Assembly: GCA_015680685.1 (NCBI GenBank)
Contig: MNCI01029535.1
Span: 79,509-140,646, forward strand
DNA length: 61,138 nt
Direction of reading: 5' to 3'
From: Gnetum montanum
Lineage: Eukaryota; Streptophyta; Gnetopsida; Gnetales; Gnetaceae
Shown: positions 45,020 through 57,400 of the stretch, one piece after another
Layout of the letters: each line of letters starts with the position of its first letter
Position numbering within the stretch: the first letter of the stretch is position 1
Made by a program: the position numbers and the translations under genes
Notes under the pieces: model-generated
Database searches by the model: none
What the model saw: the letters and a program-made list of their open reading frames with translations, nothing else
Told to the model about the DNA's origin: nothing

Positions 45020-45330
45020 AGACTTTAGGCTCTAAGGCTAGGGTGATACCTTGATGATAAATGGTTTCCTAAGAGAAATAGACCATTTGGTTGTTGTGAA
45101 CAAGGCTATGGTATAAGCGTTATTATTGGAATTTGAAGAGTTGAACTCATCCAACACTAGTTCTCCATAATCGATCATCTTCTTGAGATCATCTTTCAAT
45201 GCTAGGCAAAAATTGATATCATGATTGGCTAGTTGATGATAATGAAAAAACCTATCAATCTTGAAGTACTTCAATAGTTTTGGATTATCTTTGGTTACTA
45301 CCATTGTGTCTCTAGCTATCTCACATAGAT
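45020..45330 (-). pseudogene. Gag-distal zinc-finger-like domain of element E
   Basis: The 88-aa frame (45038-45304) reads NPKLLKYFKIDRFFHYHQLAN, then LALKDDLKKMIDYGELV. In Tat/Ogre-type plant gypsy elements this position has Y-C-x-Y-H...G-H-x-T-x-x-C..L+..I, so it is that segment with its Cys residues lost. F has the same piece at 55955-56158. Confidence 0.65.
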
Positions 45331-45479
45331 TATCATGCCTCTTGCAAGCGTCCTTGGATAGTTGCTTATGTTAAATTTGATTATCTTTAAGTAACTACTC
45401 TAGGAGCTCAAAAGGTTTCATAAAAAAATTTATATATTTAGACCTATCCCTATAATTAAAGTCAGGTCTTGGCTAGTTC

Positions 45480-47140
45480 AAAGCATTTGAAGTAAATGGT
45501 TGAGATGAGTTAGAAGATATGTTACATGGTAGAGACTTTTGCCTCTCTACTTGCTTTGGTTCTTTTTTTTACCATGGTTGTTTGCACTTCTTTGGTTTTA
45601 TCCTTATTCCTTCTAGTGCTTCAACATTGGTAGGCCACATAGGCTAGATCATTTCTGGTCTTGTTAGCCTTCTCAATGTTCTTAATTTCTGGAAAAGCTT
45701 GGATCAATGATTAGAATTGTAAGTAATAAAGTTTTGACTTGATAAAATTGTTAACCATCCCATTAAAAATTGCTAGTAGATGGGTTTCAGAGGTGGGCTT
45801 TGAAATCTCATTGATCATTGCATTCCATCTCTAAATGAACCTTTTAACTTTCATGAGTTGTTCCAATGTTGCATCTTGTTTTAAGTTATACTTGAATATG
45901 TTAACAAATTAGGTTATCAAGTCATCAAGAGAGAAAATAAAACCTGATGGTATATTTGGTACTAGTGCAAAGTCTTTCCTTTTAGGTACATAGAAAACAT
46001 CCACAGTATTGTATGATTTCATGATTACAATAACAAATACTTAGAATGGAACGTGACAAGATGTGCATTAGGGTCTTCTTCACCATTATATTTGGTGAAG
46101 TTCAGAATAGGAATGCCCATGGGTAATGTGATTTGGAGGATGACAGGGCTAATGGGATCATCTTGGTAGAAGTCCATGACCTTTACTATTTTTTTTTGTG
46201 TTGGTTTCAAGTTTTTGCAACTTCTCAGTAAGGTTCTAGATCAATTGAAAGGCTTGAGTTAGATCTTGTGGAGCTTATGAGGGCTACACTTATGGTTGTT
46301 GAATGGTTGGTGGTTGTGAAATGGGAAACGATATAGACTAGAAGGGTCATGTTACTATCACTAGGTGAGGGTTAAATAGAGAGAATGATTTTTGTATAGG
46401 AACATGAGAAATGGAAGAAGTATTCAATATAAAGGAATTACGTGAAACATGTGGAATTGGTATTTGAGAAGAAGGGCTAGCCAAAACTATAAAAGGTTGA
46501 GGCATGAAGGGAATTAGTGGCAGATGTTGAGGTATTGCATTGAAATGTATTGAGCTAAATAGTAAAGTAAGTAAGAAAGTAGTTTGGGAACTTGGATTTG
46601 TAGAGGTCACATGGGAATTTTGGTTCACTACTGAAGAAAAAGGCATAGAGTTAAACATGATCACCTTTGGAATAGATGATTGAAAAATGTCCCCTAAGAA
46701 CATATTTAGATCGTAATAAGCCCTAAGCTCATCTTGCTTCTCTTAGTAAGATCCTAAACTGGATTTTTCACTTACCTAACCTTCATCATCTACACTTACT
46801 AACTATGCAAATAGATGTATATAGAATTCAGATAATTCACTATAGTCATATGGTAAAAGGATGTATTCCTTCCCATCCTTGTAGATCAAGTTATATTGAT
46901 TCTTGGAGTTAAATTCCTTATGTGGGATACATAAACTTGCTTGAAGTTTTATGCATATGAAGTTGTAGCATTGTGTGTCAATGTTTACATGCACTAGGCT
47001 AAGTCTTAACCACCTAAGATATTGCCTATGCTCCACTATGGCTACATCCATAGGGTTATATATGTGAGTGGATTCATGGTTCAAGGCCATGGCTACTATG
47101 TTGTGTGGCATAATGGCTAATATGAAAGACATGAACTATT
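45480..47140 (-). pseudogene. Gag of element E
   Basis: Minus-strand pieces in order are: N-terminus at 46803-47132 (STHIYNPMDVAIVEHRQ), a Pro/Ser-rich linker at 46347-46703, a conserved block at 46025-46210 (VMDFYQDDPISP, LPMGIPILNFTKYNGEED, AHLVTF), then near 45860-45990 text matching F's IEDLIN..F..FRYNLK block. These parallel F's gag from start to end. The HLVTF...F-x-L-KG-A-x-x-W block identifies the retrotransposon-gag fold, although the E copy of the Trp part is frameshifted. Confidence 0.7.
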
Positions 47141-47199
47141 TAAGACCAAGTAATTGGTCAAGTGTAACTAAGATTTTAACATTTTAAACAAGCTGTAGC

Positions 47200-47560
47200 T
47201 TATTATGTATAAACTTGTATCATATGAGGGTTACAACATATTTGACAAGCTTGTAGCTTGTAAAAGGTATAGCATATAAGATAAGTGTGTAGCTTGTGAT
47301 AGGTTTAGTGTATAAGACAAACTATAGCATGTTAGACTATAGTATATGAAACTATATCACATGAAGTTACAATGTATGAGACTAGCATGTAACAAGATAC
47401 ATCACATGAGATTGTAGTGTATAAGATTGTAGTGTGTAAGACTTTACAACATGTAAATCTCATAGTGTGTAAGACTCTAGCATATTGGATTGTAGCGTAT
47501 GAAGCACTACAACATATGAAACTACAGTGTATAAGATTAAAGCTTATATGAGTGCAGCAT
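47200..47560. repeat. Short-unit repeat in leader of E
   Basis: Units of about 18-22 bp (tagtgtataagattgtag, agcatatgagactacag) recur about fifteen times between gag and the primer-binding site. F's leader at 53160-53345 also has an array, but with a different unit. Confidence 0.7.
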
Positions 47561-48005
47561 ATTTGGCTAAAATGTATGTAAATGGAGGAAAATCAAAATA
47601 AATTGCAACTACAACTAAACTAACAATTTTTTCTAGTGTACTAACAGTAAGAAAAAATTGAAAAAGGCTATAGCATATATGAGAAAGATTTTTTAGAAAC
47701 ATAAATGCAATAAACTTAAAAAACTATGAATGTTAAGAACAATGAAAGCACTATAAATTGCAAATGTAAAAGTAATGGTTTTGGATGTAAAGTGTAAGGT
47801 ACAGAAGATAGGAACAATGTTATGCACTGTAACTACAAACATTAATTTTTGTAGGTGTAATGGTAAAATAGGCTATTATGAAAAATGTTGGATTTTAGAA
47901 AATCTAAAATAATTTTTTTGTCAAATATGCTATGTACGGGTAGAAATATGGGAAGAAATGTTTTTGCAAATAGGATTTGAATGAAGAAGTTAGGTAGAGG
48001 TTCTT

Positions 48006-48017
48006 CTTCTAGTGCCA
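48006..48017 (-). promoter_or_regulatory. Primer-binding site of element E
   Basis: Minus-strand TGGCACTAGAAG lies seven bases inside the LTR. It matches F's TGGCACTGGAAT and the motifs at 37286 and 24369. Confidence 0.7.
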
Positions 48018-48024
48018 GAAAAAT

Positions 48025-49083
48025 TTAATGAAAAAACAATTAGTGTTAGAAAACTAAGACAATCTGCACGTATAGTTTCAACCCCAAGATTCACAAGCCT
48101 TGAAAGGATTTGGGGTATCTTAGGTGAACATGTTAATCATCTAAGGACTTATAAACCCTATTACCATATGTAATAAATAAGAACAAATGAAAGTGCATGA
48201 AACAAGGATTTAGCACTAGAGTAAGAATAGAAAAAGATGTATGAAATGTACAAAACTATGATCAAAACAACTATGAAACTGTGTATTAAATACTAAAAAA
48301 TATTTTAAACAAATAGGTTCAAAGAATACATATCAGTGGGCTTTAAAAGCTTGAGAATACAAAAATAGCTTGAAATCTGGTGTAGGAGGTAGAGTGCGTT
48401 CTACATTGGATTTGCATTGTCTCTTGATCAATCTACACTACAATAAATGTTGCTTAAATTCCTTTATGCTCTGAGTGTTATGCATTGAAAAGGCTATGAA
48501 ATTTGCACTAATTTCTTTGTTCTTTGCTAAAACTAGGTCTTTGTTTTTGATAAAAATTCTCTTTTATATGTGTCAAAAAGATCTACCAAAGAGTCTTGAG
48601 AATGATATTTAGTTAGGTATAAATACACCTTGAATTTGTTGTTTTGGCATCAATTACATTTTCATATAGTTTCTAAGTCATTATGTGGTGCTTTTAGATC
48701 ATTTTCATGGCCAAAAAATGCAATGTATGGTTCACCAAAATTTTTGAACTTTTTGGTAATATTTGGTAGCTTTTTTGGACTATTTCATGAATTAAAATTG
48801 CAGCATATGGGCCTCCAACGTTTTTGAACTTTTGTGCCAAGTTTCGTAGCATTTTTGGCTTTTATCTTTTGTAAGTTGGCATAATAAAATTCATGGCATG
48901 TGAGTAATGAATTTCATTTTACATATTGAAAATAGTCTAAAATTTGATTAACATAAGTTCATAAGATAGCATGAATGGAAATCAAGGCATTTGTGCGTAC
49001 TCCTGAATCTAATCAAAGTGCATGGTAAGAATTTAGCCACCAAACTTCTTATTTGCAACATGAATTTTCCATGGGGTGTTTCA
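48025..49083 (-). mobile_element. Right LTR of element E (5' LTR of E, 3' LTR of a lost neighbour)
   Basis: It is homologous along its length to 37293-38405, with minus-strand start TGAAACACCCC next to a polypurine-like segment at 49084-49100 and its end at the primer-binding site. An ordinary 5' LTR would be flanked by host DNA on its outer side. Here the outer side (49084-50615) is E-family internal sequence. Confidence 0.8.
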
Positions 49084-50615
49084 TTGGTCCCTATTTATTG
49101 ATGTTGTGAGAATTGATTTGAAAGACATCAACAAAGAATGGAAAATGCTATCATAGATTCATCACCAATGCTTCCTCTCCACACTTGATTCTTTAGCCAT
49201 TGAATCATGCCAAGGAGTGCTTGTGATGATGAAATAAGTTTGAAGTGGGATGTCAAGGATTTGGGGTGAGATAATGGTTACATTGGATATTTGAATAGTC
49301 ATATGGGCTAATAAAATGCGTTGACATCATGGCTATGACATAGTGATGTGTTTGTTGACTAGTGAGGTGTTCATGCTTCATGCTTGATGTTGACTAGTTA
49401 CTTAGGATTTAAATTATGAGAAAGCTTTACTTTGATTTTTTATCTCTTTTGACCACTTGACTCATTTTTTAAGAGAAATTGATTTTGTTTAAGTTTAGGC
49501 TACATTGGCCTCTTGAATTTCTTGATATTTTCTTTCTTCTTTTTTCTATGGGAGTGAAACCTACAAATAAAGGCCAACAACACTAAAAGTAAACATGTCA
49601 ATGTTAGAAGTAATAAGAATCATGTGAGGGCTTTAATATTGCCTTGTAATATCTTGATGATTTCCTAAGAAAACTAAGGTTCTAGTGAGGAACTTGATTT
49701 CAAGGTTTTCTCCACACCATTATGGATTGAAATGGAGAATTTGACCAAGGGATCCTCATGATGTTTTCGGCCTTAAGGTCAAGAGCAGTCATGCCATTCT
49801 AGGGCATTAAGGTTATATGGTCAAAAGGCTTATAGGCTCATGGTTTAGGCATTTAAGGTTAACTTGATAGAACAACATCACTAGAAGGATCTACTTGGGC
49901 TCAAAGGCTAGTTGAATTGCTTCCTCATCCTTTTAGCTGAATCTTGCATGTCAACATAAGCATATTAATTGACATCTACATGATATAATTTTGTTAAAAA
50001 AAGTTAAAATAATGCAAAAAATATAATAATAAAGGAAAATAAAGCAAACTACAGTCAAAACGAAGTAAAATAATAATATAAAAACGAAGTAAAATAAGGG
50101 TAAATAGGATGAAACAATGTAAAAGAAGGCTGAAAGAAGGTAGATTAAAGTGAAACAAGGTAGAATGAAGGCCAAATGATGTAGAAAAAGTTTAAATAAG
50201 GACCAAATGAGGTCAAAATAATGAAAATGAGGTAAATAGAGGTTGAATAAGGTCTAAGTGATGCCAAATGACGTCAAAATGAGAAAAAATAAGGCTAAAT
50301 AATATTGAATGATGTTAAAATAATGCGAAATGATGTAAAATGATATCATATCATATGAGTCTAAATGAGGTCAAATAAGGTTAAATGATCTTGAATGGGG
50401 TCAAAAATGAGCTTAAATAATAATGATTTATTATTTTATGGTTAAAATAGGCAAAACTCTAAACACAATAGGCTATAAAAGGTAAAAATAATGGAACTTT
50501 GTGGTCAAACTAGTTAAAAAAGATAAAAATTTGTATTTCTAGAAAGTGGGGTTTATTTCCATAGTATGTGGACATCATGTGACATATTCACAACGTATGG
50601 GGTTTAAATTCTATA
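49084..50615 (-). mobile_element. 3' internal fragment of a second E-family copy
   Basis: The match to 38406-40010 is continuous and includes the aaatgatgtcaa array, the ggagtgaaacctacaaa block (49550) and the start of the agcatgtgg field. It stops at about 50615 (taaattc|tataacttctg). It is the tail of an upstream copy in a tandem arrangement. Confidence 0.8.
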
Positions 50616-51473
50616 ACTTCTGATAAATTTTATTACTAGAAAACCAAAAATTCCATGTGAAACAACCTAACCTTGGATCCCAAGGACCTCTAAAAATAGG
50701 ATTCAAAGCACCCTAAATGGTTTAGGGATCTAGAAATTATAAATAGGCATGAATAAATTTTAAAGATTTGCAAATTTGAAACTAGAGAAAATGCACAAAA
50801 TAAAATTGTAATATTCAAATGATGAACTTGCACAAACAAATAAACTATGTAATTTATTAAAATAATGAAATTGCTTAAAAAATAAACTTCAAATGATGTA
50901 CAAGTGTGTGTGCCTAAATGCTTAAGGAGTTGCACTGATGAAGCCTAAAGCCTTTTGAAGCTAGTAGGTTATGTTCTATAGTTAGCCTCATAATCCAAGT
51001 GCTTCCAAGATCCAACTTTTGAAACTGCTCTTTGGTTCTTTGGCTTAGATCTACTACATTAGTTAAAAAATGGTGGAAAAGGACTTGAATTTCACTACTG
51101 GGTAATGCACTGAGAGTCTCCAATGCTTAGCCAATTACTAATTTGTCAAAAAGTCCTTTTAAAGTGTTGGAATTTTGTTTAAATAGGCTGTTGGTGTTCA
51201 ATTGTTTGTTGCAAATTTTCTGCCATGATTGATGATAGATTAAAATCATGTGCAGGTGTGGTAGGCTTTCAATTCCATCATAGTTTCCATTTATGGTAAG
51301 TCTTGATGCACCAAGGCCATCAAAACCACACCAAATACTAAAAATAGTAAATGACATTTTGGTACTATGTTGGCAATTAGAGTGACTACGTTGGATTTAT
51401 TGTAACTACACTAGCTTTGGAGCACCTACACTAGGAATTATAGTGACTATGTTATTTATGTGAAGATTCCTAA
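50616..51473. other. Unassigned stretch between E and F
   Basis: No known domain or LTR boundary is seen. An attataaataggc word on the plus strand near 50737 is TATA-like. Minus-strand frames of 69-81 aa lack recognisable motifs. It is the target DNA of F's insertion (left flank CCTAA at 51469-51473). Confidence 0.3.
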
Positions 51474-52931
51474 TGAAACACCATGAAAATTTGCATGTTG
51501 TAGCCATTTTTCATCATGAAGCCTTCACCCCATGAAGCCTGAGGCAAAACTTCATTGTAAATGTGAAAGTTGTAATCCATGGAGGGAAATCTCACATACT
51601 TTATACTTTTGGGGCTAAAAAATGCCTCATAAGTGGTCAAAGCCTCATTTCCCAAGTAAAAAGAGTTACATAGTATCTATATTTGAGCTTTTGTGGGGGT
51701 GGGTGGGGTGCGGGCGGGTGGGAGAGTCTAAAATGCCTTTTAGAATACCAAAAATGATAATTTGATGGATTTTATTTGGCCAGGGTGGTGGTGGGGGGAG
51801 GAATGGTTGTATAGCCTTTTTTATGCTAGACATGCATATAGGGGGTCGATCTCACTTATCCTTAGAGTAGAGGGGTACAACCCACCTACTCCTAGTGTGG
51901 AAGGTGTGACATGCACATCGTAGAGAAAAGGGGGGATGGTATGACATTTTCCCCCAACTTAGAAGATCTCCCTCTAGTGTGGAGGATCTACTCCTAGTGT
52001 GGAAGATCTCCCCCCAATGTGGAAGAACTACTTCAAGCATGGAAGATCTCCCCCTAGCATGGAAGATTTACTTCCAGCATAGAAGATCTCCCCCTAGCGT
52101 AGAGGATCTACTCCCAACATGAAAGATGTGCCTCCAACATGGAAGATCTGCTCTCAACGTAGAAGCCATCCTCCCAGCATGGATTTCATCCTCCTATTAC
52201 TATTTTTAGTAAATAGAATGGTCATGGGAGTATGACACTTACTATATATGGTAATCCCCTTCAAATTTGAATACCCAACTTGACTATGTGTGGAAAAATT
52301 TTTTAGCTAGTTTATAGCCAATTTTTAGTCAAAATTAAGGCCAAAACTTGATATAAACCAATCCAAAACACCATTTTTAGGTTTGACCCCCTTTGCACTC
52401 ACACACTTTGCCAATTTTGGTAAGTATTTTTGCATTGAAGAGCTTTGAATGCACATAAAGCTTCTTGAATCCTCGGCATGGAACCCCCATAGCCATTATT
52501 ACACCCATTGTAACACCAATGTTGCAGATTTGGGGCAAGAAGTAGCAAAGGTTTAAAAGAATTGTGAGTTGTGGAGCATCTAGATTGTGGAGCAATGGAT
52601 TCCAATCCCCCACCAAAGTGAATCCCTTACCCATAGGCATATTTTTGTACATAATCTTTGAACTCTCTTTATTTTTGGTGAAATAAAGTTTACAGTTTTA
52701 GCTTGTGTATGAATTAGATCTATTATTTATTTTTAGTACATTTACATTTCTAGATATAAATCATATTTGCATTTTTATTACTTTGTTTGTCCTTCTCTAA
52801 GTCCTTGGCTGATCTGTTAGACCATCCAAGGCATCCTAAATCCCATTTTTTAGAGGCCTTGGGGACATAAGGCTAAAGTTAGTGTGCTAGGATTTTTAAT
52901 TTTCCTACAAGTGAATTTTTTAGTCACTACA
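51474..52931 (+). mobile_element. 5' LTR of element F
   Basis: It starts TGAAACACCATGAAAATTTGC, nearly identical to 60928 onward, where a polypurine tract precedes. It ends ...GTCACTACA, seven bases before the primer-binding site. A tatataaacc-like TATA (gatataaacc, about 52350) and aataaag (about 52681) place U3, R and U5. About 1.46 kb. It contains the tandem array at 51870-52200. Confidence 0.8.
51870..52200 (+). repeat. Tandem array in U3 of F's LTR
   Basis: Units of about 22-25 bp, ccccctagcatggaagatct and ctactcctagtgtggaagat, are repeated about twelve times with few differences. The strings cccccta and gtggaagatct keep phase. Confidence 0.85.
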
Positions 52932-52937
52932 ATTTTA

Positions 52938-52955
52938 TGGCACTGGAATGAGGGC
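52938..52955 (+). promoter_or_regulatory. Primer-binding site of element F
   Basis: TGGCACTGGAATGAGGGC follows the LTR end after a six-base gap. It is the plus-strand counterpart of the motif in E and C. The primer tRNA is not identified. Confidence 0.75.
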
Positions 52956-53159
52956 TTTTGTCCAAGTTCTTTGCCTAAATTAATCTACCTTTTTTTCTAC
53001 CACCAAGGTCCTAGTGTGGTTGTTTCGGCCTTGAGAAAATTCACAGTAGTTGCTAAAAATTTTCTAAAGCCAACATGGGTATCATACCCCCCTAGCATGG
53101 ATGTTTGAGTTTTGGCAAAATTTCACAATAGTTGCTGGAAATTTTTAAAACTAGCATGG

Positions 53160-53345
53160 ATGGGTGTTGCTCCCCTTAGGTGGGAAAGGTATTACCCCCT
53201 TTAGCTAGGAAGGATGTTACCCCCCTTAGGTAGGAAAGGTGTTACCCCCCTCCACTAGGAAGGGTGTTACCCTTCTTAACTAGGAAATGTGTTACCCCCT
53301 TAGGTAGGAAAGGTGTTACCCTTCTCAACTAGGAAGGATGAATTT
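53160..53345 (+). repeat. Tandem array in F leader
   Basis: About seven units of 26-28 bp of the type taggtaggaaaggtgttaccccc alternate with aactaggaagggtgttaccctt. Confidence 0.85.
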
Positions 53346-53544
53346 TTTCCAGCAGGGTCAACATTGCTAATTCTCATAAAAAGAAACAAACCTCATCTTT
53401 ATAAAAATCAAAGTTTTCACTTTGGTTTTCAACTAAAATAATACTCACCAAATTTTTTTTCCCTTCACCAATGTTAGAATAGGAGGTGTGAGATCCTTCC
53501 ATCTCATCCGTTTCTTTCCCACTATCATACCTAACATAGAAGGT

Positions 53545-53950
53545 AGTTCGGAAGCTAGCATGGGTGAAGTTTGTTACAACCTTTTCACCTTTTCCTTTTT
53601 GGTAAAGGGGTATACCCCCCTTACCTCCACTTATCATTTATAGTAAGTGACTTATTTTGGTCATTTTTATCATTTTTCTGTAGCTAGGAAACCAACATGG
53701 GTGAAGTTTGTTACAAATTTTTCACCTTTTCATTTTTGGTAAAGGGGCATAATCCCCCTTACCCCCACTTACCATTTATAGTAAGTGACTTGGTTTGACC
53801 ATTTTTTATCATTTTTCTGCAACTAGGAAGCTGGGAGTAGGTGTAGTTGGATACCCCTCTTTCCATTTTTAGTAAGGGGGTACACTGCCTTTGGCAACCA
53901 CATACTATTTATAATAAGTAACTTGTTTTTAGTTATTTTTGCCTCTTTTA
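53545..53950 (+). repeat. Tandem duplication of about 140 bp in F leader
   Basis: Two clear copies and a partial third of a unit running from agctagcatgggtgaagtttg through ggtaaaggggtata, catttatagtaagtgac and catttttctgtagctagg. They start near 53548, 53688 and 53828. Confidence 0.8.
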
Positions 53951-54056
53951 GCCATTTTTAAATTCCACTTGTTGGAATTTTCCCTTTTTTCATCTATTGT
54001 AACCTTTTCAAGCCATTTTTAGCATTGTAACAATGCCTTTCAATTGATCAATCGTA

Positions 54057-55708
54057 TTGCTTCTTAACCTGACAAACATGGTATCTAGCCAAGATGCAAT
54101 TCATATCTATGACCCAAAAGACCCTATAATTATAGAACGAAGGCAATCTCTTAGGAAAAGAGGTAAGAGCCTAGATTTTGTATTATCAATGAGTAATTCT
54201 ACAACTTCCTCTATGATAAGATGTAAGCTAGTCTATTGATACCATACTCTAAATCTATCGTTAAGCATCAATTCAAAATTATATGCTAGGATGGGAAAGA
54301 ATACATTCCATCCCCCTTTGACCAAATCCCCCTCAGAATTTTATGTGTAAATTCTTATACAACTTATAGAGGTTGATGAGTTTAGTGAGGGAATTAGTTC
54401 AGAGGATCAGCAAGAGGAAGAAGATGAGTTTGAGGTTGAACAAGAGCTAGAAACCTTCATTGGAAGTCTTTTACAAACTTTAACTTTCCAAACAACCACA
54501 CCCAACTCCACATCTCTTACCTCATCGATGGGACAAGTCCCTTAGCCCAACTCTCCTCCTATTCATCCTACCATGTTTGGGTCCATACCCATCATTTCCA
54601 CACACCAAATACAACTAGTGTTCCAATCCACTTCCTTATTCTCGTTGATACCCTTTCCCATACAACCTAACTTCATTCACCCAACCATGGTGATGCCTAC
54701 ATCATTATCTCCCTTTGTCATGCCAACAGGACCCTCATTGGAACCCCAAGTAATACAAGCATCTCCAAACTCATTTTCCCCTTTGTGCTTGAGGTTTTGG
54801 CACAAACATCCTTTTCCTTGTTTGGCCCACCTATGACCATCATAACCTAGCCTCTCACTTTGATACCATAGCTTATTACGAGGCCAGAAGCCTCTCAACC
54901 ACAACTCTCATAGCATTTTCCTTAGCTATTAATTCAAGCATCGTAGCCCACAGGGACATCCCAAGGCTTGGATTAGGCTTTCCAAATAATTCAAGACCTT
55001 AGCAAAGAGTTGCAAAAACTTAAAGCCAATGAAAGTCAAATGAACAAGGTTCTAGATTTCTACAAAGGTGATCCTATAAATCCTATGGTGCCCCATGTAA
55101 CCTTGCTTGTAGGCTTACCTATTTCAAACTTCACCAAATACAATGATGAAGGGGATCATAATGCACATCTAGTAACCTTCTAGTCTGCATGCCTCTTCTT
55201 GCAAGCTTGGCTTCACATAATATTGAGGATTTTCCCCATGTATCTCAAGGGTAAGGCTCTAGATTGGTACCAAACCTTGCCTAGAGGTTCCATCTCTTCC
55301 ATTGAGGACTTGATTAATTAATTTTTCAATAGCTTTAGATACAACTTGAAGCTAGATGCCACATTAAACCAATTGATGAAGGTGAGGTAGGAGCCACTTG
55401 AACCAATCAAATGGTTCATTCAAAGGTAGAACTCAACACTCAATAAGATTCCAAAGCCTATTGCTAAAATCCAACTCTTGGCCATTTACAAGGGAGTAGT
55501 AAATAGCTTTATCAAGTCAAAGTTGTACTACCTAGAGCCTCGATCACTAAGGCAAGCCTTCTCACAAACCAAGAATATTAAGGAGATAGCTAAGACAAAC
55601 AAAGAATTGGCCTACTTGGCCTACAAAAATCAACATGTGAGAAGGGATAGCAATAGGACTAAACAAGAACATACAACTATGGCTATAGTAGTAAAAGAGC
55701 CAAAATAG
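54057..55708 (+). pseudogene. Gag of element F
   Basis: Plus-strand pieces in order are: N-terminus AIHIYDPKDPIIIERRQSL (54078 onward), an acidic stretch (EEEDEFEVEQELE), a Pro/Ser-rich linker at 54540-54840, VLDFYKGDPINP and LPISNFTKYND near 55040-55150, and FPMYLKGKALDWYQTLPRGS near 55227-55295. The last is the gag core W..LP.GSI signature; FRYNLKLDATLNQLMKVR follows to about 55390. The final open frame 55478-55708 ends in a basic tail. Several in-frame stops (for example at about 54237 and 54544) and frameshifts make it non-functional. Gag would assemble virus-like particles. Confidence 0.8.
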
Positions 55709-56743
55709 AAAGAGAGAAGGGAATCATTGCCATGCAACACATCCCTTGACTCATCACAACCATTTACTTCCAATGTCCCAAATCAACCAAGATCAAACTT
55801 TGGGTGGAAGAATCAGTCTCAATACATTAGGTTGCCTATGAAGTCCTGTAAGATTTTAGAATAATTATTTAGAGATAATAATATAAAACATAAGAAATTA
55901 TCTAAAGAGGTTTGCAAGAGTCACAATTATCTTTGTGACATAGCTAAAAATCCAATGATAACTACCAAAGATAATCCTAGGCTATCAAAGTACTTTAGAC
56001 TAGATAGGTATTACTATTATCATCAAATGGCTAGTCATAACACTGATTTTCTCCTAGCATTAAAGGATGACCTTCAAAAGATGATAACCTATAGTGAGTT
56101 GGTAGTGAATCAGCCTAGCTCTCCAAGTGCTAACAAAAATTCCTATACTATGACCTAATTCATGGAAACCAAGTGGTCTAACCCTCCTAGGAAACTTTTT
56201 GTCATTAGAGTACCATCACCATCCCAAAACACAAAGCCTAGAGAACCATTTTTCATACATGTATCACTTCATTTGGCCCCTAAGAAGCCCTTCATCATAC
56301 ATGTCCTTCCTTTAGTGGCCTCAACATCATAATGTAATAAACGAGTTGCTGATCCTCCAAAGCCTAAGGAACCATTTGTTATCTAAGTTCCTTTACCTTC
56401 AACAAGTAAGTCCACAATGACTCATGACCAAAGCCCACCTATTATGGCGCACAACTCGGAGGTTAGTAAGAAACCATTGTCACAATGGTGACAAAAACAA
56501 CCTATCATCAAACCAACAAATAATCCCACTAAAGATAACCAACCAAGATCTACATGAAAATAAACTACATCCATGGATAAGGGGCTCAAGACACATACAT
56601 TGCAACCAAAGCCACAAACCCAAGAAAGAATGGAGAAGGTTAGAACTACTAAGGCCAAAACATCACGAGCCAAGGGAAAGAGCTTCCTCATAACCATGGA
56701 GCAAGCCAAATAGTCATTAAAGCAAAATAATGCATCCACAAAC
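55709..56743 (+). pseudogene. Gag-distal zinc-finger-like domain and linker of F
   Basis: 55955-56158 encodes NPRLSKYFRLDRYYYYHQMAS and LALKDDLQKMITYSELV, matching E. Cysteines expected in the Tat/Ogre-type finger are replaced. The rest is Pro/Lys/Thr-rich linker (RVPSPSQNTKPREPF, KKPFIIHVLPL) with stops. Confidence 0.65.
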
Positions 56744-57400
56744 TTGTATGACCTAGTCATAACATGTCATGTTCATAGGGACACACATGCTCAAGTATTG
56801 ATTGCTATTTCTATGAATAGGAACATGCCCACCAATAGAGAGTTGGTCCACTCTATCATTGAGAAAGCTTCACTTAGGGAAAATGGGCTTCAACCAAAAC
56901 TCAACTTCCATGATAGTGAAGTGAAGATTAACCCTCAAAATGAAGAAGTGCTATATGCTCCTCTCCTTATCACCAAATGCATTGGTAGATATAAGGTTTA
57001 TCATGTTCATGTGGGTGATGGGGTAGCCATGAATGTGTTACCATACCCCATTGTTGACAAGTTGGGCTAATCGAGAACATTCAAGTTACCACTACCTCAG
57101 CACTCAAGTCATTTAACAACCCATGGGTAGTAGTTTGAGGTTCCATCTCCTTGGATTTCATAGTTGGTGAGCAATTTCCTACATCTTCTAACTTCCTAGT
57201 AGTCAAAGAGACACTCGATTTCAACTTGATCTTAGGAAGGCCATGGTTAGCAAAGCTTTGGGTAGTTTCATCTCCTATACATTAGGAGATTCACTTGCCA
57301 TATAAAGGTGGTAAAATTGTGATTTGTGAAGACAACATGTTGGTACCCTTAGTTAACTATGTTAGCATTGATCAAGGCTTAGAGGTGGAGTTTTAAGAGG
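56744..57400 (+). pseudogene. Aspartic protease of element F
   Basis: The open frame 56744-57070 (108 aa) ends YKVYHVHVGDGVAMNVLPYP, the active-site loop of Tat-type proteases, where V-D-x-G-S-A-x-N-x-L-P is usual. After a stop at about 57068, FLVVKETLDFNLILGRPWL and EIHLPYKGGKIVICED complete the domain (57200-57345). No RT follows; the next sequence is the ctaaggcct minisatellite. Upstream it joins gag in the usual gag-pro order. Confidence 0.75.

Noticed and set aside
51127-51357. 76-aa minus-strand ORF between E and F
   Set aside because: No motif, no repeat partner and ordinary length for AT-rich DNA. The region is left unassigned.
56422-56760. 112-aa minus-strand ORF opposite F's gag-protease linker
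   Set aside because: It is antisense to a region whose plus strand matches element E. Its Cys/Val/Leu-rich text is a shadow of the Pro/Lys/Thr-rich linker.
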